From: Planctomycetaceae bacterium
GTDB lineage: Bacteria; Planctomycetota; Planctomycetia; Pirellulales; Thermoguttaceae
Length of the DNA: 64,000 bases
Direction of reading: 5' to 3'
Assembly: GCA_012719125.1 (NCBI GenBank)
Contig: JAAYAY010000072.1
Location: 1 to 64,000 of the forward strand
Positions 53,031 to 61,554 of the stretch are shown one piece after another (positions within the stretch are counted from its first letter, which is position 1; each line of letters begins with the position of its first letter). The position numbers and the translations under genes were made by a program. A model generated the notes under the pieces. That model made no database searches. It worked only from the letters and a program-made list of their open reading frames with translations, and was not told where the DNA came from.

Positions 53031-53480
53031 TCAGGTTCCAGCCGCTGCGGCAAACCGGATCCGCTCCAGGCCGATCTGGCGGCACAGGTCGTAGACGTCG
53101 ATCACATTCTCCATCGGCACGACCCCTTCCACATCGAGGATCACCGGCAAGTCAGCCTGGAAGCCTGCGACCGCCGTCAACACCCGCCCCACCTGGTCGA
53201 GTTGCCGGTACTCGCGCTGGTTGACTTCCCATCGGGGTCCGCCTTCACGCCACACCACCTTGACGACAATCTCGTCGAGATCCTCCTGAAGCGGATCGAT
53301 CTCGACCGCTTCGCCCGTGCTCCCCGGCAGCGACATATTGGTCGGCAGCACCTCTTCCGGCGGCTGGAAGCTCGAGGTCGTGATGAAAAAGATCAGCAGC
53401 AGGAAGATCACGTCGATCATCGGCGTCATCGAGATCTCCAGCGGCTGCCGCTCATTTCCGTGACGGGAAGGAACACGCAT
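53031..53480 (-). CDS. exbD: ExbD/TolR-type biopolymer transport protein (1)
   Basis: A 149-residue inner-membrane protein with one N-terminal helix in the diagnostic SMTPMIDVIFLLLIFFITTS; its Asp takes part in proton flow with ExbB. A periplasmic domain follows. It is longer than usual between the helix and the fold. It is followed by the TPR gene. A second ExbD is encoded upstream, so the cluster could make a hetero-oligomeric stator. Confidence 0.9.
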   Translation of the reverse strand: MRVPSRHGNERQPLEISMTPMIDVIFLLLIFFITTSSFQPPEEVLPTNMSLPGSTGEAVEIDPLQEDLDEIVVKVVWREGGPRWEVNQREYRQLDQVGRVLTAVAGFQADLPVILDVEGVVPMENVIDVYDLCRQIGLERIRFAAAAGT

Positions 53481-53640
53481 CAGTTGTCAGGGTTCGGGGT
53501 TCAGGGTTCAGGAAGTTGGAGTCCAGGCTTCAGCCTGCAGATTCATCCATATCAACAACTCGAAAGGAGTCTCAACCTCCAATCCAACAGCTCATAGCTC
53601 ATAGCTCATAGCTCAAGGCTCACTGCTCATAGCTCCTTGC
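53481..53640. repeat. Composite repeat spacer between the two exbD genes
   Basis: Three repeat types are side by side. GGTTCGGGGTTCAGGGTTCA-type words lie at 53489-53512. A second exact copy of the 26594-26618 hairpin is at 53515-53539. GCTCATA tandem copies lie at 53590-53611 with degenerate units to 53640. A related AGCTCAAAGCTCAAACA word is at 62254-62270. No ORF is present. Confidence 0.7.
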
Positions 53641-54078
53641 TCACCGCTTACCGCTCGTCACGGCAAACTTGACGTTCCAGATGCCGCTGCGGGCACAAGC
53701 GAGAAGGATTGGCTCCACGGTGCGGTAGGGGACGGTGCGGTCAGTGCGGATGCGGACCTCCAGGGGACGCTCCTTCGCACCCCCTGCCGACCTCCGGCTT
53801 TCGTAGTTCAACAGCGTTTCCAGTCGTTCGGGCTCGACCGGCTGGCTGCCCACGAGGATTTGTCTTTCAGAGAGGATATTGATGAACAGCCGCCGAACGT
53901 CTTCCTCTGCGGGCCGATCGCTGCTGGCGGCGTCGGGCAAATCGACCGCCACCTGCGTCTCCTGCCTCGCCAGGTGGCTGGAAACGAGGAAGAAGATGAT
54001 CAGCAGGAACACGACGTCGATCATGGGCGTCATGTTGAAGCCGATGCTCCCGCGGCCAAGGTTCGTCGGGCTGCGCAT
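53641..54078 (-). CDS. exbD: ExbD/TolR-type biopolymer transport protein (2)
   Basis: A 145-residue protein with the helix motif FNMTPMIDVVFLLIIFFLVSS and a periplasmic domain ending VRIRTDRTVPYRTVEPIL-type sequence, typical of ExbD. Its ATG shares one base with the ExbB stop (TGATG), so the two are translationally coupled. The open frame continues 146 codons upstream through the exbB gene in another frame, which is a shadow. Confidence 0.92.
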   Translation of the reverse strand: MRSPTNLGRGSIGFNMTPMIDVVFLLIIFFLVSSHLARQETQVAVDLPDAASSDRPAEEDVRRLFINILSERQILVGSQPVEPERLETLLNYESRRSAGGAKERPLEVRIRTDRTVPYRTVEPILLACARSGIWNVKFAVTSGKR

Positions 54079-54998
54079 CACATTCCTCCTTCGACGGGCG
54101 GCGGAACCGGCCCGGGCGGTATGCTCTGCGGCGGTGCGGCGGTCGTGCGGGGCTGCCTGGCACGCAGGCGTTTCAGCGGAGTGAGAGCATGCTGCACCGT
54201 GTAGGTCACTTCCGCCACCAGATGGTCGATCCGATTGCGGAACACGGCAAAGGCGGCCAGCGACGGAATCGCCACGACCAGCCCTTCCACCGTAGTTACC
54301 AGTGCCAGGTAGATCCCCTGGGCCAGGTCGGCGGCACGGGGCGCGCCCTGCGAGTCGGCCAGTTCCCTGAACGCCACGATCATGCCCACGACCGTCCCCA
54401 GCAGCCCGAGCATGGGCGCGATGTTGCCGATGACCGTAAGATACTCGATCTTGCGAAACAGCCGCGAGGATTGCTCGGCCGTGGCGTCCTCCACGGCCTT
54501 CTCGACGGCCGACCATCCGCCCTCGATTTCCGCCAACCCCGCGCGAAGGACAAACGAGAGGAAACTGGGCTGCATCTGGCAGGCTTGATCGGCGGGGCCC
54601 AGCTTACCGGCCATGAGCAGTTGCCGCACCTCTTCATCCAGGCCCGGCGGCATGAGCACCTGGGCGCGAATCGTCAAGGCGTGTTCGATGACCAGGGCGA
54701 CTGCAGCAATCGAAAGAAGGATGATCAACAAACCGATGACGCCGCTCGCCTTCAGGATCGCGAAGAACCCTCGTGGTGCGCCCGACTCTTCCCGGCCGGC
54801 CTGTTCGGAGTCGCCCGCCGGTGCTGCCGGAGCTTGCGATGGGGGCAACTCGACGAGCGGTTCAGGCCCAGGAGCGATCGGGGGCGGCACTTGTCCCGCC
54901 GGTTCCGGGCCCTGGGCAAAGCCCGTCAGACTCCAGGCGATGCCGACGGCCAACGACAGCCCGAGGATGATTCCGAGTTTTCGATCCATCGATTTCAA
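54078..54998 (-). CDS. exbB: ExbB/TolQ/MotA-type proton channel protein
   Basis: A 306-residue protein with an N-terminal signal-type segment (IILGLSLAVGIAWSLTGFA). A proline-rich linker and three helices follow: GVIGLLIILLSIAAVALVIEHAL, then LTVIGNIAPMLGLLGTVVGMIVAF with the family hallmark GLLGTVxGM, then LVTTVEGLVVAIPSLAAFAVF. The added N-terminal export segment is usual for planctomycete and many ExbB homologues. It powers transport with the coupled ExbD. An alternative start nine bases downstream (MDRKLG) is possible. Confidence 0.92.
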   Translation of the reverse strand: MKSMDRKLGIILGLSLAVGIAWSLTGFAQGPEPAGQVPPPIAPGPEPLVELPPSQAPAAPAGDSEQAGREESGAPRGFFAILKASGVIGLLIILLSIAAVALVIEHALTIRAQVLMPPGLDEEVRQLLMAGKLGPADQACQMQPSFLSFVLRAGLAEIEGGWSAVEKAVEDATAEQSSRLFRKIEYLTVIGNIAPMLGLLGTVVGMIVAFRELADSQGAPRAADLAQGIYLALVTTVEGLVVAIPSLAAFAVFRNRIDHLVAEVTYTVQHALTPLKRLRARQPRTTAAPPQSIPPGPVPPPVEGGM

Positions 54999-55087
54999 CG
55001 GTCCATTCCTTATTGAAACGCAGGACAGGATTGCACCCTGTTCGGGTAGGCTGCACGCAGCCGCCTCACCGTCTCCTGGCTAGAACA

Positions 55088-55204
55088 GGAATGCTGGAAT
55101 AGTGGAAGAACGGAACGGTGGAGCGACGCAGTATCACGCCGTTGCGGCCGTTCCAGACTTCTGCCTCGTTCCATCATTCCACCGTTCCATTATTCCATCA
55201 TTCC
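55088..55204. repeat. GGAATG/CATTCC inverted repeat within the Exb cluster
   Basis: Arms 55088-55131 and 55161-55204, 44 bases each and roughly three-quarters complementary, are built of GGAATG and TGGAA words. Directly downstream of the TPR gene and before exbB, it may end or attenuate transcription. ATTCC words at 121-149 look related. Confidence 0.7.
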
Positions 55205-55220
55205 CAATACGTTTGGTCCC

Positions 55221-56216
55221 CTACGGCGGCAACACCTTCAGCCGGCTCTGGGCCTCGGCCACGAGCGGCGATTGCGGATGATCCTTGATGAGTTCTCCAT
55301 AAAGACGATTTGCCTCGTCATGACGATTCAACTTGCCGAGGGCCGCCGCCGCGTCAAACAATGCTTGCGACGCCAACTCCCGGTGCTCGGGATAGAGCAC
55401 GGGGATGCGGACCAGGGCGAAGGCGGCCTTCTCCCATTCCTGGCATCGTGCCCAACCTTGCCCGACGATGTAATAGGGGCCGGTCCGCAACGGAGCCGGC
55501 ATGGCTTCGACCATTTCCTGCCACTGCTGGACCTGCGAGGCCTGGGCGCTGATCACCGTAGGACGCCAGGCCTGGGCTCGGGCCAATAGGGCCACGTTCT
55601 CGTCGGCCGACTTGGCCAGCCCGTGAAGTTTCGTGAGCGCCGTCGTACCGTGTTCGGTCTGCAGCAGGAAGCTCGCGCCGAGCAAGACCGCGGCCGGAAG
55701 ATCCTCCTGGCGGAGCCAGGCCTGGGCTTCCGGGATCATGGTGCGAGACTGGAACGAGCCCTGCCAGGCCAGCGGGATACAGTCATAATAGGGAGTGGCT
55801 GGATCGGTACGCACGAGGAGCAGAAATTCATGGGCTGCCGAGGTTGTCTGTCCCAAGGCTCGATAGCACCAGACGATCCGGGCGGTGATCTCGCGACGTA
55901 CCCAAGATCGAGTTTCTTCCGTGCGAGCCGTGCGGTAGGCAACCAGGGCCTCGGTGAACTTGCCGGCCTTGTAGTGTGCGTCGCCCTGCAATTGCGATTG
56001 TGTATGGTGCGTCTCGATGCTCTGGACGAGTCGGATGGGGTAGGTGCGGGTGCTCCCCGCCGATTCGACCGACACGCCTGCTCCCGAGAAATCGACCACC
56101 GTTCCCGTGACCGACACGTAGCCTTCAGCGGCCGTCGAGTTGGAAAGGCGGACCGTGTCCTGGGCTCCGGCGCTTTCTGCGACGGCCAACAGCACGGCAA
56201 ACGGCAACAGTCGCAT
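55221..56216 (-). CDS. Exported TPR-like protein of the Exb/Tol-like cluster
   Basis: A 331-residue protein. The ATG at 56216 gives a signal peptide (LLPFAVLLAVAESAGA). The first part (VRLSNSTAAEGYVSVTGTVVDFSG) looks like a small beta domain. TPR-type helices follow (GDAHYKAGKFTEALVAYRTA and LFDAAAALGKLNRHDEANRLYGELIKDHP in part). It lies 87 bases after the VWA gene, in the same cluster. Function in the family is unproven; a periplasmic scaffold is likely. Confidence 0.75.
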   Translation of the reverse strand: MRLLPFAVLLAVAESAGAQDTVRLSNSTAAEGYVSVTGTVVDFSGAGVSVESAGSTRTYPIRLVQSIETHHTQSQLQGDAHYKAGKFTEALVAYRTARTEETRSWVRREITARIVWCYRALGQTTSAAHEFLLLVRTDPATPYYDCIPLAWQGSFQSRTMIPEAQAWLRQEDLPAAVLLGASFLLQTEHGTTALTKLHGLAKSADENVALLARAQAWRPTVISAQASQVQQWQEMVEAMPAPLRTGPYYIVGQGWARCQEWEKAAFALVRIPVLYPEHRELASQALFDAAAALGKLNRHDEANRLYGELIKDHPQSPLVAEAQSRLKVLPP

Positions 56217-56303
56217 CCAGACGACCGCTCGTTTGGGCTGGCGACACTGCCGCCTTGGAACAGGTTGATGTCGTGCGGTTCGAGGTGGCACTTCCTTGAG
56301 ACC

Positions 56304-57305
56304 TCAGTTCTGCGGCCTTGGAGCGAACTTCGTGATATCGCGGTAGGCGTATTGGCCGCCGTTCTGTCGCGCCAGCTTCTTAAGAAAATTGTCGCCCCCC
56401 TGTTCCGGGCCGAAGCCGAATTCGACGGCGTTGATCTGAATTCCCCCCGCCTGGCGCTGGATCTTATAGAGTTGGGCTCCCGTGAGCTGCGGGTCGTTCG
56501 CGTCGGTGAGGAAGAAGATGACGTCGGGCTGCATGCGAATGGCCAGCTTGAGAGCCGCTTCGTGTTCCGTTCGCCCGGAAGCGGTGACGGAGCCGATGAA
56601 GCGACGCGCCCGCTCCTTGTTCTGCTCGGTGGCAAAAGCGAGTCTCCCGGGTTGGCCCGACGGGTTGAACGGCAGGGGGGCCTCGTTGTAATACACGATC
56701 TGGAACTGATGGGTGTCTCCCAAGCTGTCGAGGCTGGCGATCATCTCGGCCTTGGCCACCTCCAGCGGGCTGCGCCCCGAACCTTCCATGCTCAGCGACC
56801 GGTCAAAGACGTAGACGAACTTGTTGCCCGAACCTTGCGTTCCGAAAACGTTCACGGTCGCCTTGCCGCCAAGACCGCCCGCGCCGGGCGGGGCCCCGTG
56901 TGCCGCTCCCGGCAGCAGCGGTCCGTCGCCCTGAATGGTGCCTGGGCCGATCGCCGCCGCGGCTTTCGGAAGCAAACTGCTCGGATCCTGCACCGAAGTG
57001 TCGCTCACAACCTCGGCAAGCAACTCGTTCGGACTCAGCGAATCGGACGAACTCGCCTCCGCCTCGCCGGCGTCGGTTTCCGATTCAAAGTACTCGGTCT
57101 GCCCGTCGGTGTGTTTCAACGCGATGCCCACTTCCGCCGAACGCTCGGCCGTCGTTCCCCGTTGGGGCGCATACCGCATAGCCACGGCCAGGGCCACGAG
57201 TGCCACGGCGTGCAGCAGCATCGACCCAAGCCAGGAGGGAACCTCCGGCCGGCGAAACCGGTCACGCATCGAGCGACTTCTGAGAGGCGTTTGAGAAACA
57301 GACAT
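56304..57305 (-). CDS. VWA-domain protein with TonB-like N-terminal anchor
   Basis: A 333-residue protein. A membrane helix lies near residues 25-43 (LGSMLLHAVALVALAVAMRY), and a Pro/Gly/Ser-rich linker at about 50-150 follows. Then comes a von Willebrand A domain: FVYVFDRSLSM carries the first MIDAS residues (DxSxS) and IIFFLTDAND the distal Asp. The SMLLHAVALVALA start resembles TonB or VWA proteins in Exb clusters. It begins the cluster, transcribed first, which supports a link between the VWA protein and the ExbBD motor. Confidence 0.85.
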   Translation of the reverse strand: MSVSQTPLRSRSMRDRFRRPEVPSWLGSMLLHAVALVALAVAMRYAPQRGTTAERSAEVGIALKHTDGQTEYFESETDAGEAEASSSDSLSPNELLAEVVSDTSVQDPSSLLPKAAAAIGPGTIQGDGPLLPGAAHGAPPGAGGLGGKATVNVFGTQGSGNKFVYVFDRSLSMEGSGRSPLEVAKAEMIASLDSLGDTHQFQIVYYNEAPLPFNPSGQPGRLAFATEQNKERARRFIGSVTASGRTEHEAALKLAIRMQPDVIFFLTDANDPQLTGAQLYKIQRQAGGIQINAVEFGFGPEQGGDNFLKKLARQNGGQYAYRDITKFAPRPQN

Positions 57306-57556
57306 ACACGAAAGACCAAAGCAGAAAAGCAGTTACGGCGCGCACGGATTCTAGAGAGGGCACCCTTTCGAGTCAACGCGAGGTTTGGGAGCTATGCGGC
57401 CTCGTCCTGTCGATGAGGCCCTCTTTGTGGAACGTCTCCAGTTCATTGTAGTTACATTCGCCAATTCAGGGCTGCGGATCAACGCAAACCTCGCTAGGAC
57501 TCGGCCCGCGATCGACGTATAATGGTTTGCCTGGATACTTTATGGAGAGTTACCGC

Positions 57557-58138
57557 GTGCAGATTATCAAGTACCCCCATCCCACCCTGCGACATAAGTC
57601 CAAGCCGCTAAAACGCGTGGACCGGGAGTTGAAGCAGATTGTCGCGAAAATGTTCGAGTTGATGTACGCCGATGACGGGATCGGGTTGGCGGCCAATCAA
57701 GTCGATCTGCCTTACCGGCTGTTCGTCATGAACGTCAAGGGCGACCCTGCTGAAGAGGGAGAGGCCCGCGCTTTTCTCAACCCGGTCATCACCCGCAAGT
57801 CCGGTTCCGCCGAGGCTCAAGAGGGTTGTCTCAGTCTTCCCGGTATCTGGGCTCCCGTGCGGCGCCCGGAGAAGATCGTCGTGACTGCATACGGCATGGA
57901 CGGCAACGAGTTCTGTTTCGAGATGGACGGTCTGTACGCCCGGGCGGTTCAGCACGAGGTCGATCATCTCGACGGCGTCCTGTTCGTCGACCGCCTGAGC
58001 GAAGCCAACCAGTTGGCCGTTCGCGAAGACCTCGAGGCGCTCATCCGGCAGTTCGAGACGTCGCGGCGGCTAGGTGCCATCGGCACGGACGCTCAAATCA
58101 CCACACGTCTCGAAGAACTGGAATTGGCGCGCACTTAG
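57557..58138 (+). CDS. def: Peptide deformylase
   Basis: A 193-residue metalloenzyme removing the formyl group from nascent protein N-termini. The GTG at 57557 is chosen because GGAGAG lies seven bases upstream and the product begins QIIKYPHPTL as usual; an ATG at 57542 would sit over that site. The three family motifs are GIGLAANQV at residues 41-49, EGCLSLP near 89 with the metal-binding Cys, and QHEVDHLDG near 131 with the metal histidines and catalytic Glu. fmt follows, the usual pairing. Confidence 0.96.
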   Translation: MQIIKYPHPTLRHKSKPLKRVDRELKQIVAKMFELMYADDGIGLAANQVDLPYRLFVMNVKGDPAEEGEARAFLNPVITRKSGSAEAQEGCLSLPGIWAPVRRPEKIVVTAYGMDGNEFCFEMDGLYARAVQHEVDHLDGVLFVDRLSEANQLAVREDLEALIRQFETSRRLGAIGTDAQITTRLEELELART

Positions 58139-58189
58139 GCACTTACCTCATCAGCTCGTCAGCATAGCAGGGCGCCCGGACAAAGTAAT

Positions 58190-59158
58190 ATGCGTTTGGT
58201 CATGATGGGCACGGGGCCGTTTGCCGTGCCGACATTCCGTGGTCTCTTCGAGACGCACCACACCGTGGCGGCCCTGGTGACCGGGCCGATCAAGCGGCGA
58301 GGCAACCGTCCGATCGCCGTGAGCCCCATGCGAGACGTCGCACACGAGCACGGGGTTCCGATTCTCGATCCGGAGAGCGTCAACAGTCCGGATTCCCTGG
58401 CGGTGCTTTCCCAATTTGAGGCCGATCTCCATGTCGTTTGCGATTACGGCCACATCCTGTCGCCTCAATGCTTGGCAACGGCGCGGCTCGGCGGCATCAA
58501 TTTGCATGCGTCGCTGCTTCCCCGATATCGCGGTGCGGCCCCGATAAACTGGGCGATTTACGACGGCGAGATAGAAACCGGGGTGAGCGTCATCCACATG
58601 ACGCCGGTCATCGACGCAGGCCCCGTCATCGCCCAGGGACGCACACCGATCGACCCGGAAGAAACGGCCGAATCGCTGGAGGCCCGTCTGGCGGAGATCG
58701 GAAGCTGGCTGATTCGTCGAACCATCGATTCGCTCGAGTCGGGCAATCTGGAAGCGCTGCCCCAGGATCCCGCCTTGGCGTCGAGAGCCCCGCGACTGAA
58801 GAAGACCGACGGCGAAATCGACTGGAGCCGGCCTGCCGAAGCGATCCGGAACCAGATTCGCGCCTTCCAACCTTGGCCCAAGACGCACACCTTCTGGAAT
58901 CGGCCCCAGGGAAAGCCGTTGCGGTTGATCGTCGGGCCCGTCAAGGTCCTTCCGAATCGGGGCGATTCGGCACCCTCGGGCACCGTGCTGGAGGCCTGTG
59001 AAGACCGCCTCATTGTTGCGGCGGGCGATGGATGCGCGGCGCTGACCACTCTCCAGCCGGCGGGGAAGCGGGAGATGGCCATCGCCGAGTTCCTGCTGGG
59101 CTATCGAGTCACCCCCGGAGACCGGTTTGGCCCGGAGTCACAAACCTCGTCAGACTAG
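58190..59158 (+). CDS. fmt: Methionyl-tRNA formyltransferase
   Basis: A 322-residue enzyme formylating initiator Met-tRNA with 10-formyl-THF. It has RLVMMGTGPFAVPTF at the start, the catalytic Asn-His pair in INLHASLLPRYRGAAP and the Asp in MTPVIDAGPV; a C-terminal OB-like domain follows. The length is normal. It forms the def-fmt pair, which removes and adds formyl groups. The gene lies 51 bases after the def stop. Confidence 0.96.
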   Translation: MRLVMMGTGPFAVPTFRGLFETHHTVAALVTGPIKRRGNRPIAVSPMRDVAHEHGVPILDPESVNSPDSLAVLSQFEADLHVVCDYGHILSPQCLATARLGGINLHASLLPRYRGAAPINWAIYDGEIETGVSVIHMTPVIDAGPVIAQGRTPIDPEETAESLEARLAEIGSWLIRRTIDSLESGNLEALPQDPALASRAPRLKKTDGEIDWSRPAEAIRNQIRAFQPWPKTHTFWNRPQGKPLRLIVGPVKVLPNRGDSAPSGTVLEACEDRLIVAAGDGCAALTTLQPAGKREMAIAEFLLGYRVTPGDRFGPESQTSSD

Positions 59159-59274
59159 CGTTTTACGGCATTCATACCGGTTGACCCCTGGGGCTCTGGG
59201 GTGCTACATTCCTGGAAATGTGATCGAGGAAGCGTCGAGTGACTTGACGCCTCAAACAACTTGCCCAACCACGA

Positions 59275-61554
59275 TTGGAACGTATCTTGCCGAAGCGACG
59301 ACGGAAAAGCAAATCACCCGTCTCAGGTGAACCCGCAGTTGAGATTACCTCTTCGTCCCCGCCCAGCGAACCTCCAACCGACACGAGCACTGCGAATTCG
59401 GCTCCGAAGAAGAAGGCCGCTCGACGACGTCGCAAGAAGAAGCCGGATGACGCGCAGGCCACTGCAGAGCAAAAGCCACCCGCCCCGAAGCCTCGGGTAC
59501 CGACCACCGGTGATCGCAGGGTAAAGGAGCAACGTCCTCCACGAAAGCCTCAGGGCAGAAAGACCCTTGAACCGGAGGCGCCCGAGACACCGATTCCCAT
59601 TCATGGCCGCCGGACAGGCCTTGGCGCCTCCGGGCAGCCGCGAAAAGGCCGATCGGCAGCCAGCCTTGCGCCGCCGGAACCGGCCGGACCGATCCGGCCC
59701 GGCAAACCCACATCCGCGAAACCGGCTCCAACCACCCGCATCGAATCTCGCCCTTCCAGCACCGCCCGGCCTCAACGCAGTCTTTCTTACGCACAGCTCT
59801 CAGATGACGACGACGACGTACCGCTAACCCCACCGTCGAGCGCGCAAAGGGAAGAGCCGGACAAGCACAAGCAGCCGGTCGCAAGGCCCGAACCGGCGGC
59901 GTCCAGGGCGGTCGCGAAAGATCCGGCACGTGCACCGCTCCCAGCCAAGTCGTCTCAAGATCGCAAAAGCGAGCCGGAAAAAGCCGATACCGTTGCCGAA
60001 CCCCGGAAGAAGCGGCGCCGACGCAGACGCAAACCAGGTGGGGACCAACCTGCTGCACCGCCCGCTGAGACCGCCCCGGCCCAACCGGCCCCCGTCGCTG
60101 CCGAACCGACTCCGCAAGGCGCTCACGAGGTTCTCAAGCCGGAGAAGCGGCGAAGACGAGGTCGCAAACCGGATGCGGCCCAGCCTGTTGCGCCGCGAAC
60201 CGCGCCCCCCGCGGCCGAAGTCGCGCCCGTCGCTGCCGAGCCGATTCCTGATGCCGTTAAGGCGCTTGCTGAGCCGGAGAAACGCCGGCAGAAGAAATCG
60301 CCCGAACGCGAGAAACGGCAACTGCCCCCCTTCGGCAACCTGGTTCTTTCCGACGACATGCTCGAAGCGCTCGACGAGGCTCGATACCAGGAGCCGACCC
60401 CGGTTCAGGCCGGGTTGATTCCCAAGGCGCTCGAAGGACGCGACCTGATGGGCCAGGCTCAAACCGGTACCGGCAAGACGGCCGCCTTCGGAATCCCCTT
60501 GCTGGAGAAATTCGGCAGCGGAGAAAAGCGGACCGATACGGCGGCCTTGATTCTGGTGCCGACCCGCGAATTGGCCGTTCAGGTTCGCGACGAGCTGACC
60601 AAGCTCACCGGGCGGCGCAAGGTAACCACCGTGGCCGTATATGGCGGCAAGCCGATCCGCGGGCAGATCGACCATCTCCGCCGCGGTGCGGAAATCGTGG
60701 TCGGCACTCCCGGTCGCGTCATCGATCTGATCGACCGGCGAGCGTTGAATCTGGGGTCGCTCGAATGTGTGGTTCTCGATGAGGCGGACCGCATGCTCGA
60801 CATCGGTTTCCGCCCGGACATCGAGAAGATCCTCCGCCGCTGCCCCCAGTCGCGGCAAACGCTGCTGCTCAGCGCCACGATTCCGCCGCCCGTCAAGCGA
60901 CTGGCCGAGCGCTATATGCACGACCCCGAGATGCTCGACTTCTCGCCCACGGACGTGGCCGTCGAAACGATCGAGCAGTTCTACTTCACGGTCGACCCGC
61001 GGCAGAAATTCGACTTGCTGATGAAGCTCATCGAGCGGGAGGATCCGAAGCAGGCGATCATTTTCTGCCGAACGAAAAAGGGCACCGATCGGGTAGGCAC
61101 GCGTCTGGCGAGAAAGCTCAAGCAGACGGCCATGATCCACGGCGACTTGCAGCAGCGGCAGCGCGATCGGGTAATGGCCGATTTTCGTGCCGGCCTCGTC
61201 CGCTTCCTCGTGGCCACCGACGTGGTCGGCCGCGGAATCGACGTTTCCGGGATCTCGCACATCATCAATTTCGACATCCCCGAATTCTGCGACGACTACA
61301 TCCACCGCGTGGGCCGCACCGGGCGAATGGGTCGCGAGGGCGTGGCCTACACGTTTGTCTCTCCCGAAGAAGGCAACGAGTTGACCCGGATCGAGATGCG
61401 GATCAACCGCTTGCTCATACGCGACGAGATGCCCGGCTTCCTCGCAGTTCCCAGACCGGAACCGACGCCGGAAGCCGAAACGCCGGAGGCCGAACCGGCC
61501 AAAGCGAAGCCGGTTTTCGGCCAGCGAACGCGGCGGATTCGCAGGGCGCTGTGA
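59275..61554 (+). CDS. DEAD-box RNA helicase with long basic/Pro-rich N-terminus
   Basis: A 759-residue RNA helicase. Residues 1-345 are disordered, Pro/Ala-rich with clusters such as KKRRRRRRK and KRRRRGRK, a likely RNA-binding tail. The core (about 345-745) has the Q-motif region TPVQAGLIPKAL, AQTGTGKTAA, PTRELAVQ, TPGRVIDL, DEADRM, SATIP, IIFCRTKKGTDRV, ATDVVGRGIDV and HRVGRTGRMG. The start is uncertain: only TTG codons at 59275 and 59287 follow an in-frame stop at 59245. It overlaps bioD at its 3' end, where stop and start are interleaved. Confidence 0.9.
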   Translation: MERILPKRRRKSKSPVSGEPAVEITSSSPPSEPPTDTSTANSAPKKKAARRRRKKKPDDAQATAEQKPPAPKPRVPTTGDRRVKEQRPPRKPQGRKTLEPEAPETPIPIHGRRTGLGASGQPRKGRSAASLAPPEPAGPIRPGKPTSAKPAPTTRIESRPSSTARPQRSLSYAQLSDDDDDVPLTPPSSAQREEPDKHKQPVARPEPAASRAVAKDPARAPLPAKSSQDRKSEPEKADTVAEPRKKRRRRRRKPGGDQPAAPPAETAPAQPAPVAAEPTPQGAHEVLKPEKRRRRGRKPDAAQPVAPRTAPPAAEVAPVAAEPIPDAVKALAEPEKRRQKKSPEREKRQLPPFGNLVLSDDMLEALDEARYQEPTPVQAGLIPKALEGRDLMGQAQTGTGKTAAFGIPLLEKFGSGEKRTDTAALILVPTRELAVQVRDELTKLTGRRKVTTVAVYGGKPIRGQIDHLRRGAEIVVGTPGRVIDLIDRRALNLGSLECVVLDEADRMLDIGFRPDIEKILRRCPQSRQTLLLSATIPPPVKRLAERYMHDPEMLDFSPTDVAVETIEQFYFTVDPRQKFDLLMKLIEREDPKQAIIFCRTKKGTDRVGTRLARKLKQTAMIHGDLQQRQRDRVMADFRAGLVRFLVATDVVGRGIDVSGISHIINFDIPEFCDDYIHRVGRTGRMGREGVAYTFVSPEEGNELTRIEMRINRLLIRDEMPGFLAVPRPEPTPEAETPEAEPAKAKPVFGQRTRRIRRAL

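Noticed and set aside
50417-53224. 935-residue plus-strand ORF downstream of the strong promoter at 50157
   Set aside because: It is the mirror of the TPR gene, which has a signal peptide and helical repeats. The plus-strand frame is Gln/Arg/Leu-rich without structure, and the promoter is not evidence enough to revive it.
53590-53640. CRISPR array
   Set aside because: The GCTCATA units are 7-base tandem repeats without spacers. No array and no cas gene is visible anywhere in the window.
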